DNA of 64,000 nucleotides from Pseudochrobactrum saccharolyticum (GCF_008801715.1 NZ_VZPG01000001.1:930001-994000), one strand, 5' to 3'; counted from the first letter of the stretch, positions 35,721 through 46,651 are shown. The notes: generated from the letters alone by a model not told the origin. A program made the numbers and translations.

Positions 35721-35797
35721 CGGAGCGTAGCGCAGCCTGGTAGCGCACCTGATTTGGGATCAGGGGGTCGGAGGTTCGAATCCTCTCGCTCCGACCA
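35721..35797 (+). tRNA. tRNA-Pro (anticodon TGG)
   Basis: A 77-base cloverleaf: acceptor CGGAGCG pairs with CGCTCCG, D-arm GCGCAGCCTGGTAGCGC, anticodon stem CCTGA/TCAGG around TTTGGGA, T-arm GAGGTTCGAATCCTC, and encoded CCA at 35795-35797. A short ACACC/GGTGT hairpin about five bases downstream followed by TT may end the transcript. Confidence 0.95.
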
Positions 35798-36096
35798 TCA
35801 CACCTCAAGCGGTGTTTATAAATTTCCCTATAGATTTCAGTATTTTGAACGTGGATGATTTAATCATCGCACGTTATTTTTATATTTTAGCACCGGTACC
35901 GGCGGCTACGTTTTTAACCCAAGGTTAACTACGCCAGCAAACATAGTCATTCAAAACCTGTTTGCACCACATTTTGCCGAAGTTTTTCACGTTATGATTT
36001 TCAGCATTATCACTTTGCTGTTTTGCGGATCGTCTTTTTCGCAAGACGGAATGTTTCATTTCGCCCCAGAGATTGCCTGCCTGAAAGATCGCCTAA
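35798..36096. other. Gap between tRNA-Pro and the SLT lipoprotein gene
   Basis: About 300 AT-rich bases without a gene. Only a weak hairpin just after the tRNA is seen. The region before 36097 offers no strong ribosome-binding site. Confidence 0.4.
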
Positions 36097-36675
36097 ATGA
36101 AAAAATTCCTTCTTATTTTTGCCGTTTTTCTGGCTGGTTGCGCCTCTGCACCCAAATCAGTCAATAATGCCTGTGCGATTTTCGATCAGCGCGATGGCTG
36201 GGTGAATAACTGGCATAAAGATGCCAAAAAAGCCGAGCGCGATTTTGGCGTGCCGATCCCGATCATGATGGCGACGATTTACACAGAATCAAGCTTCCAG
36301 CCCTATGCGCGCCCGCCACGTACCAAGCTGCTCGGTTTCATTCCGTGGAAGCGACAGTCTTCCGCCTATGGCTATTCACAGGCACTGGACGGCACATGGG
36401 CACGTTATACGCGTGAAACCGGCCGTTATGGTGCGAGCCGCACCAATTTCGGCGATGCGATCCATTTTGTCGGCTGGTATCACAAGCAGAGCAATATCAG
36501 TAACGGTATCTCTCTGAGCGATCCGTATAATCTGTATCTGGCTTATTATTCCGGTCATGGCGGCTATGCAAAAGGCAGCTGGCGCGGCAATGCCATGGTG
36601 CAGCGCGCCGCCAAAAAAGCCACCAATATTTCGCAGCGTTATGCAGCCCAGCTTCGCAATTGCGGACGTATGTAA
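36097..36675 (+). CDS. Lipoprotein with lytic-transglycosylase-like (SLT) domain
   Basis: A 192-residue envelope protein. The lipoprotein signal MKKFLLIFAVFLAGC places the lipidated Cys at residue 15. The mature part resembles soluble lytic transglycosylases: PIPIMMATIYTESSF (~52-66) has the catalytic Glu of the ES motif, followed by SAYGYSQALDGTWARY (~87) and LSDPYNLYLAYYSGHGGYAKG (~137), which fits the Gly-Tyr part of the fold. It would cleave peptidoglycan from the inner face of the outer membrane. Predicted from motifs only. It is a single gene between a tRNA and the converging cysQ. Confidence 0.8.
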   Translation: MKKFLLIFAVFLAGCASAPKSVNNACAIFDQRDGWVNNWHKDAKKAERDFGVPIPIMMATIYTESSFQPYARPPRTKLLGFIPWKRQSSAYGYSQALDGTWARYTRETGRYGASRTNFGDAIHFVGWYHKQSNISNGISLSDPYNLYLAYYSGHGGYAKGSWRGNAMVQRAAKKATNISQRYAAQLRNCGRM

Positions 36676-36724
36676 CTAGAGTGCATCCAAGATAAACTGG
36701 AAATACTCTGACATTTAAGCCGGT

Positions 36725-37543
36725 TCAAACCGGCCCGGCACCGCCATAAGCAATAAAGAACGGATTGGCATAATCACTGTCTGACGGCTGGTTGCGCTTG
36801 CCATAGGTCAGCGGCTGATCATCCAATGTCAGGGTCTTACCGCCTGCCGCACGCAATACCGCATCACCTGCTGCTGTATCCCATTCCATTGTCCGGCTGA
36901 AACGCGGATAGACATCAGCCTGACCGGCGGCCAGCAGACAGAATTTCAAAGATGAACCGACGCTCACACAGGATGCGATTGCCTGTTCCTGCAAATAAGC
37001 ATCTGTTTCCGGTGTATTATGGGAGCGACTTGCGACAGCCGTTTTCTGCTCGCCGCATTCACGCACCTGCAGACGTATTGCACCAGTCAGAGCATGTGGC
37101 TGCACATCATATTGCCATGCACCGGACGCCGACCCGCAATAGAGCCTGCGGCTGACCGGTGCATAGACCACACCGCTCACAGGTATCCCGTTTTCGATCA
37201 GCGCAATATTGACTGTGAAATCACCATTGCGCAGCACAAATTCTTTTGTGCCATCCAGCGGATCAACGAGGAAAAAACGATTACGAATCTCGAGAGGCCC
37301 GTCACCGGCAGCCATTTCTTCTTCAGCAACCACAGGCACATCAGGCAGATAAGCGCGCAAGGCTTTGAGAATAACCTCTTCGGCAACGTGATCGGCTTCG
37401 CTCACAGGAGATGCATCCGGTTTCAGACTGATCTCACAACCAGTCTCATAAAACCGCATAATCTCGTGACCGGCCTCAAGCGCTGCCTGCTGCATCACCG
37501 CCATGAGATCATCATTAGCCAGTGACGTCTTTTCAATGCTCAT
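36725..37543 (-). CDS. cysQ: 3'(2'),5'-bisphosphate nucleotidase
   Basis: A 272-residue magnesium-dependent phosphatase of the inositol monophosphatase superfamily that hydrolyses PAP, the by-product of PAPS use, and may also act on PAPS. Metal-site motifs: VVAEEEM (~88), DPLDGTKEF (~108) and EWDTAAGDAVLRAAGG (~225). GAGGAA precedes the ATG at 37543; the upstream frame to 37591 is not supported. It follows cysNC by 72 bases on the same strand, placing it with sulfate activation. A GCCGGTT/AACCGGC hairpin overlaps its stop codon. Confidence 0.9.
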   Translation of the reverse strand: MSIEKTSLANDDLMAVMQQAALEAGHEIMRFYETGCEISLKPDASPVSEADHVAEEVILKALRAYLPDVPVVAEEEMAAGDGPLEIRNRFFLVDPLDGTKEFVLRNGDFTVNIALIENGIPVSGVVYAPVSRRLYCGSASGAWQYDVQPHALTGAIRLQVRECGEQKTAVASRSHNTPETDAYLQEQAIASCVSVGSSLKFCLLAAGQADVYPRFSRTMEWDTAAGDAVLRAAGGKTLTLDDQPLTYGKRNQPSDSDYANPFFIAYGGAGPV

Positions 37544-37615
37544 GCTAAATTCCTCACGCCCGTTCAGGGCGATATATAACATTTTCCCCATCGAAGAAAC
37601 ATGGATCTCTGAGCG

Positions 37616-39568
37616 TTAAATCGACCAGCCTTCATCGACCAGACTATGCATGAGACCACGCTGATTGAGATATTTCTCGATCTCATCAGCCAGATCATCC
37701 ACACTGCCTGTCTGCCCGCGCAGGTGCAGTTCCGGCGCTTCCGGTCGTTCATAAGGTGCATCAATGCCGGTAAAGTCACGAATTTCACCGGCACGGGCTT
37801 TGGCATAAAGCCCTTTCACATCTCTGGCCTCACAGAGTTCCAGCGGCGTATCGACAAAGATTTCGACAAAATCATGCTCACCGGCAAGGTGGCGCCCCAA
37901 AGCACGATCCTGCGCCAGCGGTGCAATCACCGACACCAGCACAATCAGCCCTGCATCCAGCATCAGACGCGATGTTTCAGCAATGCGCCGGATATTCTCA
38001 CTACGCTCCTCCGCTGAAAAGCCGAGATCGCTATTGAGGCCATGACGCAGATTATCGCCATCGAGAATGAATGTATGTTTGCCCGCCAGATGCAGACGTT
38101 GTTCCAGCACTGTTGCCAGCGCTGATTTGCCGGAGCCGGACAGACCCGTGAACCACAACAGCGTCGGCTTTTGATATTTCTGTTCCGCCCGCTCTGCCGG
38201 TGTAACCTTTGCCGCCTGTACATGAATATGCGAAGCCTTGCGCAGTGAATGATCGATCAAGCCAGCGGCAACGGTAGCATTGGTCAGCCGGTCAATCAGA
38301 ATGAAAGAACCGGTCGCGCGGTTTTGCCCGTAAGGATCAAAGGCCAGCGGCGCGGAAAGCTGCAACGCAACCTGTCCGATTTCATTCATCTGCAACTGAT
38401 CGGCAGGTTCCTGTGCGAATTGTTTTTCCGTGTTTTCAATATCAATCCGGTAATTCAGCGTATTGACGGTCACACTGACCTGATCGGTCTGACTGCGCAG
38501 CCAATATTGCCGCCCTGCCCGCAATGGTTCCGGTGCAAACCAGACCAGCTTCGCCGCCAGACGATCACTCACCTGCGGTCGCGATTGCGGATGCGTCAGC
38601 ATATCGCCGCGGGAAATATCGCGCTCGTCTTCCAGCACCAATGTCACTGCCTGTCCGGCATGAGCAGTTTCAAGCTCACCATCTGCCGTCACAATATAAC
38701 GGATTGCTGAACTCACACCGGAACGGGCAACGGTAATTTCATCGCCGACACTGACCTGCCCCGAGGCAATTGTACCTGCAAATCCGCGAAAATCCGCATG
38801 GGGGCGGCTGACATATTGCACCGGAAAACGAAAATCCTGTTCGGTATCCGCTTTACTGTCCATTGCCACAGTCTCCAGCCATTCCAGCAGGGAAGGCCCC
38901 TGATACCAAGGCATATTCTCTGAAAATGTGCGAATATTATCGCCAAAGCGTGCTGATACCGGAATGGCCTGAACAGTGCTGAAGCCCAACCCTTGCGCAA
39001 AGACCTGATAATCCTGCACAATCCGGTTGAACACAGTCTCATCATAACCGGTCAGATCAATCTTGTTTACCGCCAGCACAATATGACGGATGCCTAGCAG
39101 CGAGGCAATAAAACTGTGACGGCGTGTCTGCTCCAGCAGTCCTTTGCGGGCATCGACCAGCACAATTGCAAGGTCGGCGGTGGAAGCCCCCGTCACCATA
39201 TTACGTGTATATTGCAGATGCCCCGGCGTATCGGCAACGATAAAACGCCGCTTCGGCGTAGCGAAAAACCGGTAGGCCACATCGATGGTGATACCCTGCT
39301 CACGCTCCGCCTCAAGCCCGTCCACCAGCAATGCAAAATCAATATCATCGCCTGCCGTGCCATGATTGCGGCTGTCCTGATGCAGTTGCGATATCTGATC
39401 TTCAAACAGGGTTTTGGCATCATAGAGCAGCCGCCCGATCAGGGTGGATTTACCGTCATCAACAGAGCCACAGGTCAGAAACCTCAAATGCGATTTGTGC
39501 TCCTGCGCCTCCAGATAATCCGTAATCACTGCATCTGAATGATCTGCACGGGTGATACTATCCGTCAT
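37616..39568 (-). CDS. cysNC: Bifunctional sulfate adenylyltransferase large subunit / APS kinase
   Basis: A 650-residue fusion. Residues ~25-440 are CysN, the GTPase subunit of ATP sulfurylase: TCGSVDDGKSTLIGRLLYD (P-loop, ~32), DTPGHLQYTRNM (~113) and NKIDL (~170), then two beta-barrel domains. Residues ~460-640 are CysC, APS kinase: WFTGLSGSGKSALA (~476) and ILDGDNLRHGLNSDLGF. With CysD it makes APS from sulfate and then PAPS. The ATG overlaps the cysD stop by one base (TGATG), indicating translational coupling. The fused form is common in alphaproteobacteria and equals NodQ in rhizobia. Confidence 0.95.
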   Translation of the reverse strand: MTDSITRADHSDAVITDYLEAQEHKSHLRFLTCGSVDDGKSTLIGRLLYDAKTLFEDQISQLHQDSRNHGTAGDDIDFALLVDGLEAEREQGITIDVAYRFFATPKRRFIVADTPGHLQYTRNMVTGASTADLAIVLVDARKGLLEQTRRHSFIASLLGIRHIVLAVNKIDLTGYDETVFNRIVQDYQVFAQGLGFSTVQAIPVSARFGDNIRTFSENMPWYQGPSLLEWLETVAMDSKADTEQDFRFPVQYVSRPHADFRGFAGTIASGQVSVGDEITVARSGVSSAIRYIVTADGELETAHAGQAVTLVLEDERDISRGDMLTHPQSRPQVSDRLAAKLVWFAPEPLRAGRQYWLRSQTDQVSVTVNTLNYRIDIENTEKQFAQEPADQLQMNEIGQVALQLSAPLAFDPYGQNRATGSFILIDRLTNATVAAGLIDHSLRKASHIHVQAAKVTPAERAEQKYQKPTLLWFTGLSGSGKSALATVLEQRLHLAGKHTFILDGDNLRHGLNSDLGFSAEERSENIRRIAETSRLMLDAGLIVLVSVIAPLAQDRALGRHLAGEHDFVEIFVDTPLELCEARDVKGLYAKARAGEIRDFTGIDAPYERPEAPELHLRGQTGSVDDLADEIEKYLNQRGLMHSLVDEGWSI

Positions 39569-40548
39569 CAGAAATATCCTTCCCGCTTTTTCTTTTCCAT
39601 AGAACCGGCCTCATCGCGGTCGATCAGCCGCCCCTGCCGCTCCGATGTGCGCGTCAGCAGCATTTCTTCCAAAATTTGCGGCAGTGTTTGCGCCTGCGAT
39701 TCAATCGCGGCAGTCAGCGGATAGCAGCCCAATGTGCGAAACCGCACCATACGGGTTTCAATCTTTTCACCGGCGCGTAATTGCAACCGGTCATCATCGG
39801 CGAGAATGAGCATATTATCGCGCTCGACAACCGGACGGGGTGCCGCAAAATACAGCGGCACAATCGGGATATTTTCCTGATAAATATAATGCCAGATATC
39901 GGCTTCCGTCCAGTTGGACAGCGGAAACACGCGGATCGACTCGCCTGTCTGGATGCGTGTATTGTAAATATTCCACATTTCAGGACGCTGATTTTTCGGG
40001 TCCCAGCTATGGGTCGCATTGCGGAATGAAAATACCCGTTCCTTGGCTCGGGACTTTTCCTCATCGCGCCGCGCACCGCCAAAGGCAGCATCAAATCCAT
40101 ATTTATCCAGCGCCTGACGCAGGGCTTGTGTCTTCATCACATCCGTATGGACATTGGATCCGTGAACAAACGGATTGATACCGGCTTCCACGCCCTGCGC
40201 ATTAATATGCACCAGAAGATCAAGCCTGTGCGCCTTGGCCTGCGCATCACGAAAGGCAATCATCTCTTTGAATTTCCATGTCGTATCAACATGGAGAAAC
40301 GGAAATGGCGGCGGCGCCGGATAAAAAGCCTTGCGTGCCAGATGCAACATTACGGATGAATCTTTGCCGACAGAATAAAGCATCACCGGCTTTGTAAAAT
40401 TTGCCGCGACTTCGCGGAAAATATGGATAGCCTCGGCCTCCAGTCTTTGCAGATGGGTCAGCGGCGCGACAGACCGGCCGGACTGTCGACCAATCTGACG
40501 ATCCGAAGTAAGCGGTACAAGATCCGCTACATGCAGTGCAAGGCTCAT
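39568..40548 (-). CDS. cysD: Sulfate adenylyltransferase subunit 2
   Basis: A 326-residue subunit of ATP sulfurylase that adenylates sulfate. The PP-loop reads [20 protein letters not shown] (~65). Other landmarks are [16 protein letters not shown] (~95), [15 protein letters not shown] (~165) and [15 protein letters not shown] (~215). The start is not certain: the ATG at 40548 gives the usual compact N-terminus with a weak GGAA site, while the frame is open to 40641. It is the first gene of cysD-cysNC-cysQ and is divergent from the FAD oxidoreductase gene; the roughly 280-base gap should hold both promoters. Confidence 0.93.
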   Translation of the reverse strand: MSLALHVADLVPLTSDRQIGRQSGRSVAPLTHLQRLEAEAIHIFREVAANFTKPVMLYSVGKDSSVMLHLARKAFYPAPPPFPFLHVDTTWKFKEMIAFRDAQAKAHRLDLLVHINAQGVEAGINPFVHGSNVHTDVMKTQALRQALDKYGFDAAFGGARRDEEKSRAKERVFSFRNATHSWDPKNQRPEMWNIYNTRIQTGESIRVFPLSNWTEADIWHYIYQENIPIVPLYFAAPRPVVERDNMLILADDDRLQLRAGEKIETRMVRFRTLGCYPLTAAIESQAQTLPQILEEMLLTRTSERQGRLIDRDEAGSMEKKKREGYF

Positions 40549-40832
40549 ACTCAATTCCGTATTTTGTCCGGCCTTCATTTCACTCAGAGAAACGCTGTTC
40601 CGGCGATGAAACATGCGCATCATCATGCCGAAAGACCGCACAAGTGAGAAAGGATGATATCTTTAAGTTTGCCGGCGAATGTCATTTTCATTGCGCGGGA
40701 GAAGCCAGACATGGAATGCCTTTCTCCGATGACCGCAAACGTGATTTTCCGCAGCTTTCGCCGAGCTTTTGTCTTGCGTACCATCTGCCGCTCGGCATAA
40801 CCTGCCCGCCGGAGAGCAGACGGGGATGATTT

Positions 40833-41960
40833 ATGGAAAAGACAGCTTGTGTGATTGCAGGAGCCGGTGTGGTTGGTCTGGCCATTGCCCGCAAAATGGC
40901 AATGCGCGGTTTTGAAACACTGGTGCTTGAAGCCGAACATATGATCGGCACGCAAACCTCGTCGCGTAATTCCGAAGTCATCCATGCAGGCATTTATTAC
41001 GAACCGGATAGTCTGAAAGCCCGCTTTTGCGTTGAAGGTAAAGAACGGCTCTATGCCTATGTGCAAGCACAGGGCATTCCGCATAAACGCTGCGGCAAGC
41101 TGATTGTCGCCACGTCTGAAGCCCAACATAGCGCGCTGGACAAAATCGTAGCGCGTGCAGAAGCCTGCGGCGTGCATGATCTGCAAAGACTAAGCGCGGC
41201 AGAAGCACAGGCGCTGGAATCCTCCATCCGCTGTACTGCCGCTTTATTCTCCCCCTCCACCGGCATTATCGACAGTCATGCTCTGATGCTGAGCCTGCAG
41301 GGCGATGCAGAAAATCATGGAGCAACTATTGCCTTCAACACCGAAATCCTGCGTGTTGAGCAGATTGACGGCGGCTTTTCGATTACCACCCGCGACCGCG
41401 AGAGCGGTGAAGAATTCACGCTGGAAGCCGAGCGTTTTATTAATGCTGCCGGTCTTGGTGCGCAGGCTATTGCCGCAAGTATTGACGGGCTGGCGCCGGA
41501 ACATATTCCGGCATTGCATCTTGCCAAAGGCAATTATTTCTCAGCATCCGGCAAAAATCCGTTCTCGCATTTGATTTATCCGGTGCCGGTAGACGGGGGC
41601 TTAGGTGTGCATCTGACACTAGATCTCAACGGGCAAATGCGCTTCGGCCCTGATGTGGAATGGCTGGAGCAGGTCGCCCCGCAGACAGGTCTTGATTATT
41701 CGGTTGATCCGCAACGCGGTGACAGTTTCTATGCTGCGATCCGCCAATATTGGCCGGAACTGCCGGACGGTGTTTTACAGGCGACCTATAGCGGCATCCG
41801 CCCGAAACTGAGCGGCAGCGGCGAAACGGCAGCGGATTTCCGCATTTCCGGCAGTGACGACCACGGTATAACAGGACTTATCAACCTGTTCGGCATTGAA
41901 AGTCCGGGGCTGACCTCCAGCCTTGCCATTGCCGCTCATATCAGCACATTGGTAAAATAA
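40833..41960 (+). CDS. FAD-dependent oxidoreductase, L-2-hydroxyglutarate oxidase-like
   Basis: A 375-residue flavoprotein of the DAO family. The N-terminal FAD motif is [20 protein letters not shown] (~7). [25 protein letters not shown] (split here as [11 protein letters not shown] and [12 protein letters not shown], ~44-70) is a strong signature of L-2-hydroxyglutarate dehydrogenases/oxidases (LhgO, human L2HGDH). A second FAD contact is INAAGLGAQ (~205), and the end is [20 protein letters not shown]. It likely clears L-2-hydroxyglutarate or a related 2-hydroxyacid. The substrate is inferred. The gene is alone and divergent from cysD. Confidence 0.82.
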   Translation: MEKTACVIAGAGVVGLAIARKMAMRGFETLVLEAEHMIGTQTSSRNSEVIHAGIYYEPDSLKARFCVEGKERLYAYVQAQGIPHKRCGKLIVATSEAQHSALDKIVARAEACGVHDLQRLSAAEAQALESSIRCTAALFSPSTGIIDSHALMLSLQGDAENHGATIAFNTEILRVEQIDGGFSITTRDRESGEEFTLEAERFINAAGLGAQAIAASIDGLAPEHIPALHLAKGNYFSASGKNPFSHLIYPVPVDGGLGVHLTLDLNGQMRFGPDVEWLEQVAPQTGLDYSVDPQRGDSFYAAIRQYWPELPDGVLQATYSGIRPKLSGSGETAADFRISGSDDHGITGLINLFGIESPGLTSSLAIAAHISTLVK

Positions 41961-42017
41961 AAGGCACAAATACCGGAACGATATTTGTGCCTGAAGTCGC
42001 AATTTTCAGCGTGAATA

Positions 42018-45000
42018 TTACTCAGGAATATAATTCAATATCGGCCCGAGCCAGCGTTCCACATCCGCAACCGGCATATTTTTACGATTTGCGTAATCTT
42101 CCACCTGATCGCGTTCAACCTTGGCTACACCGAAATAATAACTGTCCGGATGCGAGAGATAGAGACCGGAAACCGAAGAACCCGGCCACATCGCATAGCT
42201 TTCCGTCAGCTCTACACCCGTGGTTGCCGTGGCATCGAGCAAGCGGAACAGAGTGGTCTTTTCCGTGTGATCCGGCTGTGCCGGATAGCCCGGAGCCGGA
42301 CGGATACCCGCATAAGGCTCACCCACCAGCTGATCCGGTGTAAAAGTCTCATCCTTCGCATAGCCCCAGAATTCTTTACGCACCCGCTCATGCATGGCTT
42401 CCGCAAAGGCTTCTGCAAATCGGTCGGCCAATGCTTTAACGAGAATGGAGGAGTAATCATCATTGGCGCGTTCAAAACGCTCGGCGATTGCCACTTCCTC
42501 AATACCGGCAGTAACGACGAAACCGCCAATATAATCCGCCTTGCCGCTATCCTTTGGTGCCATGAAATCGGACAGTGCCACATTCGGTCGGCCATCGCGC
42601 TTCGATAGCTGCTGACGCAGCGTGTAGAATGTATCCATATGCTCGTGACGACTGTCATCCTTATAAAGATGAATATCATCGCCCACCACATTGGCCGGCC
42701 AGAAGCCGATCACGGCTCGCGGTGCAAACCATTTCTCGTCGATGATCTTCTTCAGCATAGCCTGCGCATCTTCATAAAGCTGACGTGCGGCAGGGCCTTG
42801 TTTTTCATCATCAAGAATTGCGGGGAAGCGGCCTTTCAGCTCCCATGTCTGGAAAAACGGCGTCCAGTCAATATAGCGTGCCAGCTCAGCAAGATCATAG
42901 GTTTCAAAGACTTTGGTGCCGAGGAAAGACGGCTTCGGCGGGGTATAGTTTTCCCAACCCAGCTTTTCGCTATTCTCACGGGCGCGCGCCAGCGGCAGGC
43001 GCTTCTTCTCCGCTTCACTACGCTCATGAGCGGCAGTGACCTTGGCATATTCCGCGCGGATGTCAGCGACATAGCCGCCTTTCTGCTCCGGCGACAAAAG
43101 CTGAGACACAACACCGACAGCACGGCTGGCATCCAGCACATAAACGGTCTGGCCGCGCTGATATTTCGGGTGGATTTTCACCGCCGTATGCACACGGCTG
43201 GTCGTCGCGCCACCAATCAGCAATGGCAGGTCAAAGCCCTCGCGCTCCATCTCCGCTGCCACATGCACCATTTCATCCAGCGACGGCGTAATGAGACCGG
43301 ACAGGCCGATAATGTCCACCTTCTCGTCTTTTGCCACCTGCAGGATTTTCGCGGCTGGCACCATCACACCGAGATCGATGATTTCATAATTGTTACAGGC
43401 CAGCACAACGCCGACAATATTTTTGCCAATATCATGCACGTCGCCCTTCACAGTGGCCATCAGGATTTTACCGGCACTCTGGCGCTCGTCGCCACCGTTC
43501 TGTGCCTTTTCTTCTTCCATATAAGGCAGCAGAACCGCCACGGCCTGTTTCATCACACGGGCGGATTTCACCACCTGCGGCAGGAACATTTTGCCTGAGC
43601 CGAACAGATCACCCACCACATTCATACCGGCCATCAACGGGCCTTCAATCACATGCAGCGGCCGCTCGGCGCTCTGGCGAGCTTCTTCCGTATCAGCCTC
43701 AATATATTCGGTAATACCGTTGACCAGCGCATGTTCAATACGCTTCTCAACGCTCCATTCGCGCCAGCTTAAGTCTTTCTCTTTGGCTTCTTTGCCCGCG
43801 GCACCACGGAAGCGCTCGGCAATTTCCAGCAAGCGCTCGGTCGCGTCCTCACGACGGTTCAGCACCACATCTTCGCAGGCCTCACGCAGTTCCGGATCAA
43901 TAGATTCATAAACCGCCAGCTGACCGGCATTAACGATCCCCATATCCATGCCGACCTGAATGGCATGATAGAGAAACACCGCATGCATCGCTTCACGCAC
44001 CGGCTCATTGCCGCGAAACGAAAAGGACAGGTTGGAAACACCGCCGGAAATATGCACATGCGGCAGGGTTTCGATGATTTCCTTGGTCGCATCAATGAAA
44101 TCATTACCGTAATTATTATGCTCTTCGATCCCTGTCGCCACGGCAAACACGTTCGGATCGAAGATGATATCTTCCGGCGGGAAACCGACCTCTTCGGTCA
44201 GAATTTTATAGGCGCGGGTACAAATCTCGACCTTACGCTGCTTAGTATCCGCCTGACCGGTCTCGTCAAAAGCCATCACCACCACGGCGGCACCATAGGC
44301 ACGCACCAGTTTAGCGTGATGGATAAAGGCTTCTTCACCTTCTTTCAGGGAGATCGAATTGACCAGCGGTTTGCCCTGAACGCATTTCAGACCGGCCTCG
44401 ATGACGTCCCATTTGGAACTGTCAATCATTACCGGTACACGGGCAATATCCGGCTCGGCAGCAACCAGATTGAGATAGTCGACCATCACCTTCTGGCTGT
44501 CGATCAGGCCTTCATCCATATTGATGTCGATGATCTGCGCACCATTATTCACCTGATCGCGGGCAACATCGAGCGCCGTCGTATAATCACCGGCGGTAAT
44601 CAGTTTTTTGAAACGCGCAGAACCCGTGACATTGGTACGCTCGCCGACATTCACAAACGGAATATCCTTGGTCAGTGTAAACGGCTCAAGGCCGCTCAGA
44701 CGCATCAGTGGTGCCAGTTTCACCGGCTTGCGCGGTTCGTATTTGCCTGTGGCTTCAGCAATCGCGGTAATATGCTCCGGCGTAGAACCGCAACAGCCGC
44801 CTACCACATTAACCAGACCTTCACTCGCAAAATCTTCCATCTGCGCGGCCATCACTTCCGGTGTCTCATCATAACGGCCGAACTCATTCGGCAGACCGGC
44901 ATTCGGATAGGCGCAAACAAAAGTATCGGCCACACCTGAAAGCTCTGCCAAGTGCGCACGCATCGCATTGGCACCCAGCGCACAGTTCAGACCGATTGTG

Positions 45001-45770
45001 AACGGACGCGCATGGCGCAGCGAATACCAGAAAGCTGTCGGCGTCTGGCCGGACAATGTGCGGCCGGAAAGATCGGTAATTGTACCGGAAATCATCAGCG
45101 GCAAGCGGATGCCTTTTTCGGCAAAAACCTGCTCACAGGCAAAGACCGCAGCCTTAGCATTAAGCGTATCAAAAATGGTTTCGATCAGAATGATGTCCGA
45201 ACCACCATCGACCAGACCATTGATCTGCTCGGCATAGGCAATGCGCAAATCATCAAATGTCACAGCGCGGAAGCCCGGATTATTCACATCCGGCGACAGG
45301 GAAGCCGTACGGTTTGTCGGCCCCAAAGCGCCGGCGACAAAACGGCGACGGCCATCCTTGGCTTGCGCACGCAGAGCGGCACGGCGGGCAAGTCGTGCAC
45401 CATCGCGGTTCAGATCATAAACCGCCTCTTCCATGCTGTAATCAGCCTGTGCGATAGAGGTGGAAGAGAATGTATTAGTTTCGAGAATATCCGCACCGGC
45501 CATCGCATAGGCATAATGAATTTCTTCAATTGCCTGTGGCTGGGTCAGTGTCAGCAGGTCGTTATTACCCTGCAAATGGCACTCACAACCGGCGAAGCGC
45601 TCACCACGGAAATGCTCTTCATGGAAACCCAGCCCCTGAATCTGTGTGCCCATCGCGCCATCAAGAATGAGGATGCGTTCACGGGCAGCTTTCTGTAAAG
45701 CGGCAAGCACTTCCGAACCATCCGGCTTTGCAGCGACGGGGCCAAACAGATCATCCAGTGAAGTGCTCAT
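42018..45770 (-). CDS. metH: Cobalamin-dependent methionine synthase
   Basis: A 1250-residue enzyme transferring the methyl group of methyl-tetrahydrofolate to homocysteine through cobalamin. All four modules are present in order: homocysteine/zinc domain ([11 protein letters not shown] at ~35, [13 protein letters not shown] at ~320 with the zinc cysteines), pterin domain ([14 protein letters not shown] at ~375), cobalamin domain ([15 protein letters not shown] at ~778 with the axial His) and the C-terminal reactivation domain binding S-adenosylmethionine ([14 protein letters not shown] at ~1165). Length matches the family. No cobalamin riboswitch was seen; a SahR-like palindrome lies 40-61 bases upstream. 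It is a single gene converging with the oxidoreductase gene. Confidence 0.96.
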   Translation of the reverse strand: MSTSLDDLFGPVAAKPDGSEVLAALQKAARERILILDGAMGTQIQGLGFHEEHFRGERFAGCECHLQGNNDLLTLTQPQAIEEIHYAYAMAGADILETNTFSSTSIAQADYSMEEAVYDLNRDGARLARRAALRAQAKDGRRRFVAGALGPTNRTASLSPDVNNPGFRAVTFDDLRIAYAEQINGLVDGGSDIILIETIFDTLNAKAAVFACEQVFAEKGIRLPLMISGTITDLSGRTLSGQTPTAFWYSLRHARPFTIGLNCALGANAMRAHLAELSGVADTFVCAYPNAGLPNEFGRYDETPEVMAAQMEDFASEGLVNVVGGCCGSTPEHITAIAEATGKYEPRKPVKLAPLMRLSGLEPFTLTKDIPFVNVGERTNVTGSARFKKLITAGDYTTALDVARDQVNNGAQIIDINMDEGLIDSQKVMVDYLNLVAAEPDIARVPVMIDSSKWDVIEAGLKCVQGKPLVNSISLKEGEEAFIHHAKLVRAYGAAVVVMAFDETGQADTKQRKVEICTRAYKILTEEVGFPPEDIIFDPNVFAVATGIEEHNNYGNDFIDATKEIIETLPHVHISGGVSNLSFSFRGNEPVREAMHAVFLYHAIQVGMDMGIVNAGQLAVYESIDPELREACEDVVLNRREDATERLLEIAERFRGAAGKEAKEKDLSWREWSVEKRIEHALVNGITEYIEADTEEARQSAERPLHVIEGPLMAGMNVVGDLFGSGKMFLPQVVKSARVMKQAVAVLLPYMEEEKAQNGGDERQSAGKILMATVKGDVHDIGKNIVGVVLACNNYEIIDLGVMVPAAKILQVAKDEKVDIIGLSGLITPSLDEMVHVAAEMEREGFDLPLLIGGATTSRVHTAVKIHPKYQRGQTVYVLDASRAVGVVSQLLSPEQKGGYVADIRAEYAKVTAAHERSEAEKKRLPLARARENSEKLGWENYTPPKPSFLGTKVFETYDLAELARYIDWTPFFQTWELKGRFPAILDDEKQGPAARQLYEDAQAMLKKIIDEKWFAPRAVIGFWPANVVGDDIHLYKDDSRHEHMDTFYTLRQQLSKRDGRPNVALSDFMAPKDSGKADYIGGFVVTAGIEEVAIAERFERANDDYSSILVKALADRFAEAFAEAMHERVRKEFWGYAKDETFTPDQLVGEPYAGIRPAPGYPAQPDHTEKTTLFRLLDATATTGVELTESYAMWPGSSVSGLYLSHPDSYYFGVAKVERDQVEDYANRKNMPVADVERWLGPILNYIPE

Positions 45771-46104
45771 TATATTTCCTGCCTGTTACTCAAATAGTTT
45801 TGAGTTGATGACATAAACATATCTTTATGTCAAATGCGCAATCCCTCCATTCCTGCTTCCTCCCGCTCACCGAACGCGCCATTGCCGTTATGATTTGTGA
45901 AATCACCGGCATAAATTCGCCGCAGTTTTTCCGTGGCTTCAGCGTATATTGGAAAAAGCAAATTCCGGTTTGTATCGCGGGAATAATTACAGTCATGCAG
46001 CGTTCATCTCTCAGAGAGTACCATGCCCGATGCGCCGGATAAGCATATGTCATGAAACGCTGACAGAAGATTATTGAGTGCGCCTTCATTGAGGAGAAAC
46101 AGAA
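45771..46104. other. Divergent gap between metH and the BA14K gene
   Basis: A 334-base gap without a gene. Near metH it holds two symmetric elements: ACTCAAA/TTTGAGT around TAGT (45788-45805) and the 22-base palindrome at 45810-45831. Near the right edge GAGGAGAAAC is the ribosome-binding site of the BA14K gene. Confidence 0.5.
45810..45831. promoter_or_regulatory. SahR-like operator upstream of metH
   Basis: GACATAAACAT and ATCTTTATGTC form a 22-base palindrome with 10 of 11 pairs matching, 40 bases before the metH start. It resembles the ATAAAGATATCTTTAT-type sites I recall for SahR, an ArsR-family repressor of methionine-cycle genes in proteobacteria that responds to S-adenosylhomocysteine. 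Palindrome seen; regulator assigned from memory of that motif. Confidence 0.55.
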
Positions 46105-46599
46105 ATGAGAAAACTGCTTTCTTATTTTACTGCGGCGCTGACAGCGCTGACTATGAGTATTTTGTCTTTCGGCACCGTAGCGCAAGCGCAGCCGGTTGCT
46201 GCCGCTCATAGTGCTGTGTTGCAGGATATGACCGCAGCAAAACAAGGCCTGAGCCGGAATGTTCAATATTATCCGGAACGCCGCGAATATCGTGAAAGAC
46301 GGCATTATGACCGCCGTTACGACCGTCGCTATGATCGTCGTTACGATCGCCGCTATGACCGGCCGCGCCACTGGAACCATCCGCACTACCGGCCGTATTA
46401 CAGACCTTATTATCAGCCGCAGTTCCGTTATTACCGTCCGGCACCACCACGCTATTACCGTCCGGCACCGGTTTACCGCTCCGGCCGTAATGCCCACATC
46501 AACTGGTGCTATAACCGCTACCGGTCTTACCGTGCGTCCGACAATACATTCCAGCCGAATTACGGTCCGCGCCGTCAGTGCTACTCACCTTATATCTGA
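46105..46599 (+). CDS. BA14K-family secreted protein
   Basis: A 164-residue exported protein. A signal peptide covers ~1-29 (ending in AQAQP). The middle is extremely rich in Arg, Tyr and Pro, with four exact-period DRRY units encoded by a 12-base repeat (46309-46356). The C-terminus (~130-164) holds the BA14K motif, [19 protein letters not shown] with two Cys (the second in RRQCYSPYI). The family was named from a Brucella abortus 14-kDa immunoreactive protein, proposed to have lectin-like activity. GAGGAGAAAC gives a strong ribosome-binding site. It is followed by a bidirectional terminator. Confidence 0.88.
   Translation: MRKLLSYFTAALTALTMSILSFGTVAQAQPVAAAHSAVLQDMTAAKQGLSRNVQYYPERREYRERRHYDRRYDRRYDRRYDRRYDRPRHWNHPHYRPYYRPYYQPQFRYYRPAPPRYYRPAPVYRSGRNAHINWCYNRYRSYRASDNTFQPNYGPRRQCYSPYI
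46309..46356 (+). repeat. Four tandem 12-base repeats encoding DRRY
   Basis: Units start at 46309, 46321, 46333 and 46345. They differ only at third codon positions (CGC/CGT, TAC/TAT, GAC/GAT), so protein identity is kept while the DNA has drifted, arguing for selection on the DRRY sequence. Confidence 0.85.
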
Positions 46600-46619
46600 G
46601 TAAGCCCCGCTGACAGAAA

Positions 46620-46651
46620 CAAAAACGCCGCCTGAAACAGGCGGCGTTTTA
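46620..46651. terminator. Bidirectional terminator between BA14K and the small membrane protein gene
   Basis: AAAAACGCCGCCTG and CAGGCGGCGTTTT form a long stem around AAA, with T-runs on both strands, between two converging genes. Confidence 0.85.

Noticed and set aside
43965-44939. 324-codon plus-strand ORF opposite metH
   Set aside because: It lies wholly inside metH, which is complete and conserved; there is no ribosome-binding site and no recognisable family.
45771-45850. Cobalamin or SAM riboswitch before metH
   Set aside because: No B12-box-like or SAM-riboswitch-like conserved sequence was seen; the two inverted repeats are too small and fit an operator and a simple hairpin.
46309-46356. 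Short repeats as a CRISPR-like array
   Set aside because: They are in-frame codons for DRRY without spacers.
45790-46497. 235-codon minus-strand ORF opposite the BA14K gene
   Set aside because: It is antisense to a clear BA14K gene with signal peptide and strong ribosome-binding site; its sequence is low-complexity, created by the Arg/Tyr-rich repeat codons.
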